Assembly: GCA_001403775.1 (NCBI GenBank)
Contig: CYUG01000012.1
Span: 98,632-162,631, forward strand
Direction of reading: 5' to 3'
Length of the DNA stretch: 64,000 bases
Source of the DNA: Dermabacter indicis
GTDB lineage: Bacteria > Actinomycetota > Actinomycetes > Actinomycetales > Dermabacteraceae
The notes beneath the pieces are model-generated. The model worked only from the letters and a program-made list of their open reading frames with translations, was not told the DNA's origin and ran no database searches. Within the stretch, counting starts at the first letter, position 1; each line of letters opens with the position of its first letter. The translations under genes were made by a program, and so were the position numbers. Below are positions 46,194 to 55,203 of the stretch, in pieces.

Positions 46194-46202
46194 ACCGAGC
46201 GC

Positions 46203-47540
46203 ATGGACCTCTACGACCGCCCAGCGGCAAACGAGCTTCTCGCCTCCCGCAATGACGTGATGACCGTCTACCGGGAGTTCGAGAACTCGGAAGGCCGCCT
46301 CTTCCCGCTCCGATACGTGCGAGCCGGGTATGAATCCGACCTGCCCACGATCATGGTGCTTCCCGACGGCCCAGGCGTGGCGAGCGTGTTCCCGTACGAG
46401 ATTCTGCGGCGCGACATGGTCAAAAAGGGCCTCGACGTGATCATGATGGAGCACCGCGGCGTGGGCATGAGCCGCGCGGACGCTCAAGGCAATGATCTGC
46501 CCGTCGGTGTCATGCGCGTGGAAAACGTGCTCGACGACGTGCGTGCGGTGCTCGACCACGCGCAGGTGTCGAGCGTGGTGCTGTACGGCACCGGGTATGG
46601 CGCCTACATCGCGCAGCGGTTCGCGCTGCGCCACCCGGATCGCGTGTTCTCGATGGTTCTCGACTCGCCGTTCACGGGTGTGCGCGATGGCCGCGCCCTG
46701 CGCGAGCTTATGCGTGACCTCTACTGGCGAGGCACGTTCGATGCGACCGAATCGATCGCGCGCGCTGTGCGGTTGCTCGTGGAGCAGCGAGTCGTGCCCG
46801 CGGAAGAAACGGGTGCCGTGCTGGCCGCCGTCCACGAATACGGTGGCGTGAACTCGGTGCGTGACCTCGTGGACCTCCTTGTGCAGGGGCGCGGGCAACT
46901 CGCGTGGGCGTCGATTCACCAGATCATCACGGGCCGCGAATGGTTCAACACCACGCCGTACGTCTATGAAAATGACCTTGCGGGCCGCATCTCGGCAACC
47001 GAGCTCGGGTTTGGCGAAGCGAGCGATGGTAAACCACTCGACCCGCTCACCGTGTATGCACGGCGTGCCGCCCAGTTTCCGCCGTTCACGGGGGAGAGCT
47101 TCGACCTCGAGGCGGCGCGGCGCTCGATCACAACCCCAACGCTCGTGGTTGGTGGCGCGCGTGACGTGATTGTGCCGCTGTGGCGCTCACGCCTTGCAGC
47201 GGAGGAAATTCCGGGGGCGCACGTCGGCTCCGAGCCCGCGAATCCGCGCTTGCGGTTCATTTCCGCGCACAACGTGGGCCACGCCCTCATCGACTCGCAC
47301 ATTGAACTCTCGGTGGTCGCGATGCGCTGGGCCGCTGCGGGGGCAATCGATGCGCTCCTCGAGCGCGATATCAGCTCGCTCAATCGCAGCGTGCGCAACG
47401 AGGCCTATGGGCGCGGCATCCGCACGGCGCTTCTCGCTGAGCAGTACTCGCCGCTCAAACTCTGGTCGGTGCGCTCGCTTGCGGCGGGGCCGCTCTCCTC
47501 GGCCGACGCTCGCGGGCCGCGGGGGCTTACGCGGCGCTAG
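46203..47540 (+). CDS. Alpha/beta-hydrolase family protein lacking the nucleophile serine
   Basis: A 445-residue protein with a prolyl iminopeptidase/TAP-like alpha/beta-hydrolase fold: MVLPDGPGVASVF oxyanion region, DVIMMEHRGVGMSR, and the nucleophile elbow VVLYGTGYGAYIAQRFAL. The expected GxSxG reads G129-T130-G131-Y132-G133, so glycine replaces serine. The codon GGG is unambiguous in the sequence. Later acid and histidine loops (VVGGARDVIVP and SAHNVGHALID) remain. It may be a pseudoenzyme or use another residue. It is probably co-transcribed with the S9 peptidase. Confidence 0.85.
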   Translation: MDLYDRPAANELLASRNDVMTVYREFENSEGRLFPLRYVRAGYESDLPTIMVLPDGPGVASVFPYEILRRDMVKKGLDVIMMEHRGVGMSRADAQGNDLPVGVMRVENVLDDVRAVLDHAQVSSVVLYGTGYGAYIAQRFALRHPDRVFSMVLDSPFTGVRDGRALRELMRDLYWRGTFDATESIARAVRLLVEQRVVPAEETGAVLAAVHEYGGVNSVRDLVDLLVQGRGQLAWASIHQIITGREWFNTTPYVYENDLAGRISATELGFGEASDGKPLDPLTVYARRAAQFPPFTGESFDLEAARRSITTPTLVVGGARDVIVPLWRSRLAAEEIPGAHVGSEPANPRLRFISAHNVGHALIDSHIELSVVAMRWAAAGAIDALLERDISSLNRSVRNEAYGRGIRTALLAEQYSPLKLWSVRSLAAGPLSSADARGPRGLTRR

Positions 47541-47570
47541 CTCGCGGGCGAAGATCGCCCCTCGAGGATT

Positions 47571-49376
47571 TTAGGCCGCGCCCTGGCACGCGACCTGCAC
47601 GTACGCGTTCGAATAGACGGTCTCGTAAGGTGCGCGCGCCCGGGTCAGCACCTGCGCCCCATTTAGGAACTCGGGCTTCGCATTGGCATCGGTGGGCCAC
47701 TTCTCGTCTGCCCATGCGGCCCAACCGCCCGGGTGAAGCTCTTGCTCGCTTTTGCCGTACACGCCCGCGATGCATTCGGGGGCGCGCTTCGTCTCGCCAT
47801 GCATCCACTGCACGTCATTCGTGGGGATGAGCGGCGCCATGAAGCGAATATCGGTCGCGACCGTCACGCCTTCGGGCACGTGCGCTTGTGCCTCGCGGGC
47901 GGCGTTGGCAAACTCCGAGTTCGGGTTGAGATTGCCGGTGGCGATCCACGTGAGCGGTAGGGCAGACATGAGATACGCGGTCGAGAGGATCGAAAGGGTC
48001 ACGCCGAGGCGTTTCGTCCACAGCTTCGCGGCGCGGGGCACGATGGGCCGTTCGCGAAGCTCACCGAGCTGCGTGAGCACCGTGCCTTTCACGTGCGGAA
48101 GGGTCGCGAGGAGAGCCGCGAACGCAATCGCCATGAGGAACGAGTTGTAGTGCCACTGCCAGGTCCAATAGTGCTCCACGGCGCCGAGGTACCGCCAGGC
48201 AAACGTCGGAAGAAGACCGAGCGCAAGTGGACTCGTCACCCCCACGAGCCCCATAAATGCCACAAACATAAGCGCCGTTTGCCACTTCACGAGCGGTGTA
48301 AAGACGTGCGTGATCGGCGCGAAATTCTCGGTGTACACGTAGGCGGAAGCGGGGCTCAGCGCGGGCAGAATCACCCACGTGGCAAGGCCAAACCACACGA
48401 GGCCCCACACGGCAAGGAGCAGCGCGGCGCGGGGCTTCCTTTCTGACGCTAGCTTCGCGATCACCCTGCGGATTTTTTCGGAGGGACTTCCGGCGTTTGG
48501 TCCCGGGGTGCGCCACATCCACGCCATTGCGAGGCCGAGCATCATGACGGTGAGGCCCAGATCCTCCTTGACGAATACCAGCGCGCCGATCCACAGAAGT
48601 GCGGCCTTGGGGCGATTCTCAAGGAAGGCCGCGAGGCCGAAGGCCACGAACAGCACGGCGAAGGCGTACTCGTGGAATTGGACGTTCTGGCTGCCCTGGA
48701 GGCCGAACGAGAAGGCGTAGCCGGCGCCTGCGAGCATGCCGAGTCTCGGGCCGAGCTTGGCCATTGCGACGCGCGTAAGCGGGTAGGCGCTTGCCCCGAA
48801 CATGGCGGCCTGCGCCCACAGCAGCATTGCGGGTGAGGGCCACAACCACCATAGGGGCGCAAGGAGCGCGAGAACGGGGTGGAAGTGATCGCCGAGAAGA
48901 TTGAAGTTGTCGCCCTTAATCGGCACGATCGGCGCGTTGAAGTGCGCATACTCTTTCACGGCTTCGGCGAAGATGCCGAGGTCCCAGCTCGGAAAGAAGA
49001 ACGAATCCCACTGGAGCATGGACAGCCACCCGTAGAGTGTGGTTGCCGCGAGGGCAAGGCCGAGCGGGGCGAGACGCATGGGGTCCAGGACCGCGTCGAG
49101 GAAGGCGTCGGTGCGAGACCGCGGGTGGCTGTCGCGGCCACCGTGTTCGGGTGCTGTGCTGGGAATGCTGCCTTCGCGTGCGCCTGCACTTGCACTAGAA
49201 GACTCGTTCTCGCTCGTGCATGAGTTGACGATGGCTGCGCGTGCGCGTCGGCGTGTGGTGCCTGTCGTGGTGCTGTTCGCGCTCGAGTTTGCGTCTGTAG
49301 GCTCAGGGTGCGAAGTTGTCACGCGCCCCATTGTGCCAGGCATGCGCTTCGACGGGACCGTTTTCACGATGCGCAT
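47571..49376 (-). CDS. DUF2079 multi-spanning membrane protein
   Basis: A 601-residue protein with a Ser/Thr/Arg-rich cytoplasmic N terminus (about 1-95) and about ten transmembrane helices. The DUF2079 signature is SFFFPSWDLGIFAEAVKEYA with GDHFHPVLALLAPLWWL and KEDLGLTVMMLGLA. Such proteins resemble glycosyltransferases of the GT-C class, but no activity is known. The exact start is uncertain; GTG at 49319 would also suit. Confidence 0.85.
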   Translation of the reverse strand: MRIVKTVPSKRMPGTMGRVTTSHPEPTDANSSANSTTTGTTRRRARAAIVNSCTSENESSSASAGAREGSIPSTAPEHGGRDSHPRSRTDAFLDAVLDPMRLAPLGLALAATTLYGWLSMLQWDSFFFPSWDLGIFAEAVKEYAHFNAPIVPIKGDNFNLLGDHFHPVLALLAPLWWLWPSPAMLLWAQAAMFGASAYPLTRVAMAKLGPRLGMLAGAGYAFSFGLQGSQNVQFHEYAFAVLFVAFGLAAFLENRPKAALLWIGALVFVKEDLGLTVMMLGLAMAWMWRTPGPNAGSPSEKIRRVIAKLASERKPRAALLLAVWGLVWFGLATWVILPALSPASAYVYTENFAPITHVFTPLVKWQTALMFVAFMGLVGVTSPLALGLLPTFAWRYLGAVEHYWTWQWHYNSFLMAIAFAALLATLPHVKGTVLTQLGELRERPIVPRAAKLWTKRLGVTLSILSTAYLMSALPLTWIATGNLNPNSEFANAAREAQAHVPEGVTVATDIRFMAPLIPTNDVQWMHGETKRAPECIAGVYGKSEQELHPGGWAAWADEKWPTDANAKPEFLNGAQVLTRARAPYETVYSNAYVQVACQGAA

Positions 49377-49645
49377 GCAGCTAGACGCGGCTCGTGGTGG
49401 TCGGTTCTTAGCGTTGGGAGCGCCCTCGTTTCTTTTCCGCCCCCTTGCCCCGTTTCTTGCTCTAGTTCAAGCGGCGATTTTCGCTCGTCGGACAGTCCTC
49501 GCGACCGGTTGCGTCGCTATAACGGATTCCTGTCAGGGGCTTCGTCCGCTTTCTTCTCAGCCACCGTCTTCTACTCAGGCTTCGCCTTCTGTTTCGGTAG
49601 CTTCTCCCTTCCCTTTGTTTGCTGAAGGTGGGGGATACCCCCAAC
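49377..49645. other. Spacer at the left edge of the copper island
   Basis: C/T-rich upstream region of the DUF2079 gene with no gene I can support. Base composition and codon usage change to the right of about 49640, where island-type sequence begins. Confidence 0.4.
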
Positions 49646-49731
49646 CCCCAATCAATGCTGCCCTGCCGGCAGACCAGGGCGACCGTGTGAGTATCGGACA
49701 ATAATGCGTAGTCCTCCAAGGGGCTGGACAC
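49646..49731 (-). pseudogene. Fragment of a GH15 (glucoamylase/trehalase-like) gene, first 28 residues only
   Basis: On the minus strand a GTG opens SSPLEDYALLSDTHTVALVC followed by RQGSIDW, which is the highly conserved N terminus of actinobacterial GH15 family proteins (PIEDYALIGD...GSIDW). Similarity stops immediately after the W. The rest of the gene is missing, so this is a stub left by a rearrangement at the island boundary. The short length limits certainty. Confidence 0.65.
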
Positions 49732-49898
49732 AGGAGCTTTCCCCTTTCCTCAGTGGTGCGACCAGAGGGAGAAGGAACATCCACCCCGGTGCACCCGCGG
49801 CGGTGATAACGACCCATCGCCCGCAGCAGGTGGCAATCGTCACGGTTATCTCTCTTTTTCAGATTCCTGTCCTCGGGATCAGAAAAAACGGGGACCTG

Positions 49899-50179
49899 TC
49901 ATAGGTCAGTGAGCATGGCGTTCATCCGGTCAATCTCCGGTCCCTGGGCGTCAATAACCCCCTGGGCAACTTGAGGTCCGCGTGGTTGTGATCGGCGGAG
50001 ATCTCCCCGTCCGCCTCAGTCGTCGCCGTGGTGGTCTCGGCCGTCTCAGCGGTAGTCTTCGCAGCGCTGGTGGCCGAGGTGGTGGCGTCGGTGTTGCCTG
50101 ACTCGGTGGCCTCACCGCACGCGGCCAGCGCCAGGGTGAAGGCCGCGGAGAGAGCGGAAAGAACAAGGGTGCGCTTCAT
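49899..50179 (-). pseudogene. Decayed DUF305-type lipoprotein of the copper cluster
   Basis: An intact signal peptide with lipobox (MKRTLVLSALSAAFTLALAA, then C) and a Thr/Ala-rich linker lead to ISADHNHADLK, the start of a DUF305 domain. One base appears missing after the AAG TT; in the other frame AQGVIDAQGPEIDRMNAML and TDL complete the family's C-terminal end. Most of the middle of the domain, including PHH, is absent. The gene thus has both an internal deletion and a frameshift. It lies 49 bp downstream of copB in the same direction. Confidence 0.75.
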
Positions 50180-50227
50180 GGTGGAGCCTTTCAGGGTCAT
50201 ATGGAGGCAGTGGAGAGAAGTGGTGGA

Positions 50228-52462
50228 TCAGTGGACGGCGGTGGATGCCGGAGTAGGCGCGGTGTGTTCCTCCTTCGACTCGGTCGGAGCCAGGTGAGCC
50301 GGATCCAGATCAATGCGGCGCAACAGCTGGGCGTTCAGGGCCACCACGATGGTCGAGGCAGACATCAAGATCGCGCCCACGGCCGGGGACAGCACGAACC
50401 CGATCGAGGCGAGCACTCCGGCGGCCAGCGGCACGGCGAGGATGTTGTAGCCAGAGGCCCAGATCAGGTTCTGGATCATCTTGCGGTAGCTGGCCCGGGA
50501 CAGCTCAATCATCGACAGCACTGCCCGCGGATCATCACTGGCGAGGACCACCCCGGCAGATTCCATGGCTACATCCGTGCCGGCACCGATGGCGATACCG
50601 ACCTCCGCGCGGGTCAGAGCGGGGGCGTCATTGACACCGTCACCGACCATGGCCACGCTCAAACCCCGGTCCTGCAGCTGCGTGACCTTGGCGTCTTTGT
50701 CCTGGGGCAGGACCTCGGCGAAGACCTCATCAATGCCTAAGTCCTGACCGACAGCGTGGGCCACCTGCTGGGCGTCGCCGGTGATCATCGCGACCTTCAC
50801 CCCGCGGTCCTGCAGGGCTTTCACGGCGGCGCGGGATTCGGGGCGGATCTTGTCCTCGACGGCCACCGCACCGATGATCTGACCGTCGCGGACAATATGG
50901 AGCACACCGGCCCCACGCCCGGTCCAGGCGCTGGTGGTGTCGGTGAGCTCGGCCGGGGTGGTGAGGTTGAACTCGCGCAGCATGTTCGGCCCGCCCACGA
51001 GGATCTCAGCGCCATCGACAGTGGCCCGGACCCCTCGGCCGGAGGCGGCGCTGAAACCAGTTGCACGGATTTGCCGACGGGAGGCCTCGGGATGGGCGGC
51101 CGCGGCCGCCACGATGGCGCGGGCTACGGGGTGCTCGCTGTCGGCCTCCGCGGCGGCGGCTAGGGCCAGCAGCTCGCCCTCGGTGACGCCGACAGCTGCC
51201 GCGACACCGGTGACCGCGTGCGCACCCTCGGTCAGGGTGCCGGTTTTGTCGAAGAGCACCACGTCGATGGTGCGCATCCGCTCGAGCGCCATCCGGTCCT
51301 TGATGAGCACCCCGGATTTCGCGGCCCGCTCGCTGGAGATCGCAATGACCAGCGGAATCGCCAGGCCCAGGGCGTGCGGACAGGCGATGACCAGCACCGT
51401 GACCGTGCGCACCACGGCATCGTCCGGGCTGCCGATGATGGTCCACACCACCGCGGTGATCAGAGCGGAGATCAGCGCGAACCAGAACAACAACGCCGCC
51501 GCCCGATCCGCCAGGGCCTGAGCCCGGGAGGAGGACTCCTGGGCGTCGGCAACCATGCGTTGGATCCCGGCAAGGGCGGTGTCCCCGCCGGTAGCCTCCA
51601 CCCGGATGCGGACGGTGTTGTCGGTGGCCACGGTACCAGCGACCACCTTGTCACCGGTGTCGCGGAAGACGGGACGGGATTCGCCGGTGATCATCGCCTC
51701 ATCGAATTCGGCGGCGCCGTCGAGGATGGTTCCGTCGGCCGGCACCCGGGCACCGGCCCTCACCAGCACGACGTCGTCGACGACCAGCTCGGAGATGGCC
51801 ACGGTGCGGGTGGTCCCGTCGATGACTTTCTCGGCCTCATCCGGCAGCAGGGCAGCCAGCGCGTCAAGCGCGGAGGACGCGGCACCGAGAGCGGACATCT
51901 CCAGCCAGTGGCCCAGCAGCATGATGGTCACCAGCAGGGCCAGCTCCCACCAGAAGTCCAGCTCAAAACCGCCCAGCCCCAAAGTGGTGATCCAGGAGGC
52001 GACAAACGCCACGGTGATGGCCATGGCGATCAGGAGCATCATCCCGGGTTGGCGGGATTTCAGTTCTTTCCATCCGCCCTTGAGGAAAGGCGTTCCGCCG
52101 TAGACGAAGATGATCGTGCCCAGCACCGGGGGGATCCAGGTGGATCCGGGGAATGCCGGGAGGTGGTAGCCGAGCAGCTGGGCGACCATGGGGCTGAAAA
52201 TAACGACGGGAATGGACAGAATCAGCGACCACCAGAAGCGGTCCCGAAACATTGCGGTGCTGTGTCCGGCGTGTTCGCCGTGATCATGAACGTGGTGGTC
52301 TTCGTCCAGGGCGGAGTGCGGGTGATGGTGGGGCATCGCCTGGCCGTGGGTGTCGGCATCCGCGTGGTGTTCGTGGCTGGCATGATCCGGGTGGTAGGTG
52401 TGGTCTGTTTCCGGAGCGGGGTGATCACCATGGTGATCACCCGAATGGTGGGGAGTGCTCAT
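50228..52462 (-). CDS. copB: P1B-type copper ATPase with CPH motif (CopB-like)
   Basis: A 744-residue heavy-metal pump. The N terminus (about 1-70) is strikingly histidine-rich with no Cys-type HMA domain. The transport site is CPH at 361-363 in IACPHALGLAIP, the mark of the P1B-3 (CopB) subgroup, which exports copper or silver. The phosphorylation site is D405 in DKTGTLTEG; TGES and GDGVNDAPAL are present. The ATG at 52462 follows AAAGGAA. It lies in a cluster with a CopZ-like gene, CopRS and CueP. Leucine codons are mostly CTG, unlike the host-like genes outside. Confidence 0.95.
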   Translation of the reverse strand: MSTPHHSGDHHGDHPAPETDHTYHPDHASHEHHADADTHGQAMPHHHPHSALDEDHHVHDHGEHAGHSTAMFRDRFWWSLILSIPVVIFSPMVAQLLGYHLPAFPGSTWIPPVLGTIIFVYGGTPFLKGGWKELKSRQPGMMLLIAMAITVAFVASWITTLGLGGFELDFWWELALLVTIMLLGHWLEMSALGAASSALDALAALLPDEAEKVIDGTTRTVAISELVVDDVVLVRAGARVPADGTILDGAAEFDEAMITGESRPVFRDTGDKVVAGTVATDNTVRIRVEATGGDTALAGIQRMVADAQESSSRAQALADRAAALLFWFALISALITAVVWTIIGSPDDAVVRTVTVLVIACPHALGLAIPLVIAISSERAAKSGVLIKDRMALERMRTIDVVLFDKTGTLTEGAHAVTGVAAAVGVTEGELLALAAAAEADSEHPVARAIVAAAAAHPEASRRQIRATGFSAASGRGVRATVDGAEILVGGPNMLREFNLTTPAELTDTTSAWTGRGAGVLHIVRDGQIIGAVAVEDKIRPESRAAVKALQDRGVKVAMITGDAQQVAHAVGQDLGIDEVFAEVLPQDKDAKVTQLQDRGLSVAMVGDGVNDAPALTRAEVGIAIGAGTDVAMESAGVVLASDDPRAVLSMIELSRASYRKMIQNLIWASGYNILAVPLAAGVLASIGFVLSPAVGAILMSASTIVVALNAQLLRRIDLDPAHLAPTESKEEHTAPTPASTAVH

Positions 52463-52512
52463 GATGTTCCTTTCGCTCAACCCGGTCGGGTCGAGATGAT
52501 GGGTAAAACTGA

Positions 52513-52839
52513 TCAGGATAAGACGGTGTAGCCGGCCCCCTCGATGGCCCGGCGAACCATCTCCGGAGGTACGACACCGGTGACTGTGACGGTGGAAACA
52601 CCACCAGCAGCGAGATCAATCTGGACGTCGTCGACCTGGGGGAGGGCCTGAAGGGCCTGGGTCACGCTTTTCGCGCAGTGTCCGCAGGTCAGGCCGGTGA
52701 CCTGGTAGCTAGGGGAGGACCCTTCTACTGACGAGTCGCTGGTGGTAGGGATGGAGGCGGTGTCGGCACGTGAGGCAGGTCCGCAACAGCTGCAGCCGTG
52801 GGAGGCCATCGGCAAGAGGCGGGGCGCGGAGGTGATCAT
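52513..52839 (-). CDS. CopZ-like heavy-metal-associated protein with N-terminal Cys-rich motif
   Basis: A 108-residue protein: an N-terminal segment with HGCSCCGP (C16, C18, C19), a Ser/Thr linker, and an HMA domain with GLTCGHC (C52, C55). It likely delivers Cu(I) to the pump or buffers it. The ATG at 52839 follows GAAGGAGC. It is first in the operon with copB and lies directly behind a CsoR-like operator. The extra CSCC motif is unlike the simple CopZ at 9354. Confidence 0.88.
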   Translation of the reverse strand: MITSAPRLLPMASHGCSCCGPASRADTASIPTTSDSSVEGSSPSYQVTGLTCGHCAKSVTQALQALPQVDDVQIDLAAGGVSTVTVTGVVPPEMVRRAIEGAGYTVLS

Positions 52840-52888
52840 GGGAAAGCTCCTTCGGGTCGGTGGGATGCGGCGATGCTGCTCTCGAGCG

Positions 52889-52907
52889 TATACCCCCCCG
52901 GGGTATA
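52889..52907. promoter_or_regulatory. Second CsoR-like copper operator
   Basis: TATACCCCCCCGGGGTATA lies 50 bp upstream of the island copZ-like gene. It resembles the site before copZ-copA at 9643-9659, so one regulator may serve both loci even though the cluster looks acquired. Confidence 0.8.
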
Positions 52908-52953
52908 TTTTCAAGGGGTGGAGGGCATGGCCCTCACGCGGGACAGGGTGTGG

Positions 52954-54081
52954 TCACCGCGCAGCCTCCTCACTGTCGGGAGGGGACAGCGGGAGGCGGA
53001 GGGCAAACACCGCTCCGCGACCGGGTCCGGGGGAGGTGGCGGTGAGAGTGCCGCCGTGGGCCTCGATCAATGCCTTGGAGATGGTCAGACCGATACCGGC
53101 CCCGCCGTCGTCCCGGCTGCGGGCGGCATCCCCCCGGTAGAAGCGTTCGAAGATGTGTCCGAGTTGGTCAGGTGGGATGCCCTCGCCGTCATCGGCGACG
53201 TGGATGAGCGCGGTGGACGCCCCCTGTCGGTGGACGCTGATCCGGACCTGCCCGCCGGCCGGGGTGTGCCGTAGCGCGTTCGACAGGAGATTGCTCATCA
53301 CCTGGCCGAAGCGTTGCCGGTCCACGAGCACCCGGGCGGTGTCCGTAATGGTCTCGACCTGTAAATCGACGCCTTTGTCAGCATAAGCTTCTCCCGCGGC
53401 AGCAGCGGCGGTATGGAGCAGATCCCCGAGCCCTTCCTCCGCCAGGTCCAAATCGATCCGGTGTTCCTGGGCCCGGGAGACATCGTCGATGTCTTCCATC
53501 AACCGGGTCAGGCGGGTGAGTTGGTCAGCCATGATCGTGTGGGTGGCATTATTCCAGTCCACGACCCCGTCCTGGAGACCATCGAGGTAGACCGTGAGCA
53601 CCGATAAGGGGGTGCCCATTTCGTGGGCCAGATCAGAGAGCATCTGGCGGCGGACCTGTTCGGTGTGTTCCAGCCGGTCGGCCATGGTGTTGAAGGCACG
53701 CGCCAGGGTGGTGACCTCGGGGCCTGCTTCTCCGGCGGGCACGCGGACACGGGAGTTGCCGGCCGTCAGGCTTGTAGCGGCGCGGGTGAGATTCTGCAGG
53801 GGGGTGCGCAGGCGACGTGACAACCACTGGCTGGCCAGCAGAGCGCTGATCAAGGCGGTGGGCAGGGCGACGGCCAGGGTGATCAGGTTGGCGTCCCGGT
53901 AGGCCTGCTCGGCATGGAGCAGCTCCAGCGAGGGGTCCTCCGTGCCGGTCATCAACATATGGTCATGGAACAGGGTCGGGCCCACCATCGTGGCCACGGC
54001 CGCGGCCACCAGCAGGCTCATCACCACGACCAACACTTGGGCAGCCAGGAAGCGGAAGGTCAGGCCGGGCCCGTGATTCAT
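52954..54081 (-). CDS. Copper-cluster sensor histidine kinase (CopS-like)
   Basis: A 375-residue membrane kinase: transmembrane helices at about 11-33 and 66-88, a short extracellular loop containing FHDHMLMTG (H39, H41, M42, M44), HAMP, phosphoacceptor H153 in DLAHEMGTPLS, and an ATPase domain with NLLSNALRHTP. His and Met in the short loop are plausible copper ligands, an inference. It overlaps the response-regulator stop by 4 bp and lies immediately beside the CsoR-like operator. Confidence 0.92.
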   Translation of the reverse strand: MNHGPGLTFRFLAAQVLVVVMSLLVAAAVATMVGPTLFHDHMLMTGTEDPSLELLHAEQAYRDANLITLAVALPTALISALLASQWLSRRLRTPLQNLTRAATSLTAGNSRVRVPAGEAGPEVTTLARAFNTMADRLEHTEQVRRQMLSDLAHEMGTPLSVLTVYLDGLQDGVVDWNNATHTIMADQLTRLTRLMEDIDDVSRAQEHRIDLDLAEEGLGDLLHTAAAAAGEAYADKGVDLQVETITDTARVLVDRQRFGQVMSNLLSNALRHTPAGGQVRISVHRQGASTALIHVADDGEGIPPDQLGHIFERFYRGDAARSRDDGGAGIGLTISKALIEAHGGTLTATSPGPGRGAVFALRLPLSPPDSEEAAR

Positions 54082-54799
54082 GGCTGCCCCACCCGGTAGC
54101 CCACGCCGCGCACGGTGTCGATAAACCCCCGGCCCCGGGTGTCGGTGCCGAGCTTGCGACGCAAGTTGCCGATGTGGACATCGACGATGCGTTCATCACC
54201 GACCCACGTGGTGTCCCAGACCTCGGTGACCAGGTCGTGGCGGGTCAGCACCTGGCCGGGGCGCAGGGCCAGGGCAACCAGCAGCTCGAACTCCGTGCGG
54301 GTGAGCTCCACGGTCGTCTCCCCCACCTGCACCCGATGGGCGACGGGGTCAAGGACGAGGTCACCAACGATCAAGGGGGTGGTCACCTGCGGTGGAGTGG
54401 TGCTGGTGCGCGGGCGGCGCAGCACCGCATGCACCCGGGTCACCAGTTCCCGGATGCTAAAAGGTTTGGTGATGTAGTCATCCGCCCCCAGGGTCAAACC
54501 GCTGATCTTGTCGTCCTCGCTGCCACGCGCGGTGAGCATGAGGATGTAGCAGTCCGAGAAGGTGCGGATCCGTCGGCACACCTCCAGGCCGTCGAGTTCG
54601 GGCAGCCCCAGATCCAGCACCACAACATCGGGAGAAAAGCGACGGGCCTCGTCCACGGCCTGGGTGCCGTGTGCGCCTGGCGGGTATCGAAACCGGCCCG
54701 GATGAGGTAGGAGGTCACCATCTGAGCCAGGGGTTGTTCATCATCGACGACCAGCACCCGCCTCGGGGGCGTGGCGGTGGTCGGTGTGCGGTCAGCCAT
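54078..54799 (-). pseudogene. Copper-cluster response regulator (CopR-like), frameshifted in the receiver domain
   Basis: An OmpR/PhoB-type regulator split by one missing base near 54672. The N-terminal frame reads VLVVDDEQPLAQMV and GFDTRQAHT and then goes wrong. The second frame continues GTQAVDEARRFSPDVVVLDL, with the phosphoacceptor D, YITKPFS, and a complete winged helix ending FIDTVRGVGYRVGQP. Total length equals 241 codons minus one base. It is either a recent inactivation or a sequencing error in a G run. The partner kinase is intact. Confidence 0.85.
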
Positions 54800-55203
54800 A
54801 GACCCCAGCATCGCTCCGGCCAGGGGGGAATACCACCCTCGCTCAGTGCCCGGCGGGGAAATCTTCATCAAATCTTCAAACATCACCCTTCGGTCGCCGT
54901 CACCTCTGTACCCCACCCCGGGCCGGCGGCATCGCCTCCCCTGGTCGGTTCAGCAGGCGCCACCAGGGATTTCACTGCCTGCACCGCATACCCGGGGCGG
55001 GTAGAAGGACATCGCCCACGGCTGTGGGGTGGTGTCCCGGTGGTGACCCAGCCCACCGAATTCACACCCTTTTCGCCCTGTTATAAGGCTGTGAGCAGGG
55101 TTTTTGATTTCTAGTTCGTCAGGCACCCGTGCAAGATAAAGGTATGGCATCGACCTTGAGGCGGTGCCTTCTCACGGTCTTACCACGATCCAAGGAGATT
55201 GAC
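54800..55203. promoter_or_regulatory. Divergent regulatory region between copR and cueP, with tandem CopR-like boxes
   Basis: A 404-bp spacer. TCTTCA occurs at 54862-54867 and 54873-54878, an 11-bp (one helical turn) direct repeat about 65 bp upstream of copR, as expected for an OmpR-family regulator site. The rest is GC-rich with no gene I can support. The cueP promoter must lie within it. Confidence 0.5.

Noticed and set aside
44094-46919. Very long minus-strand open frame opposite the S9 peptidase and hydrolase genes
   Set aside because: Antisense to two genes with recognised domains; its composition (His/Arg/Val-rich) is typical of third-position complement artefacts.
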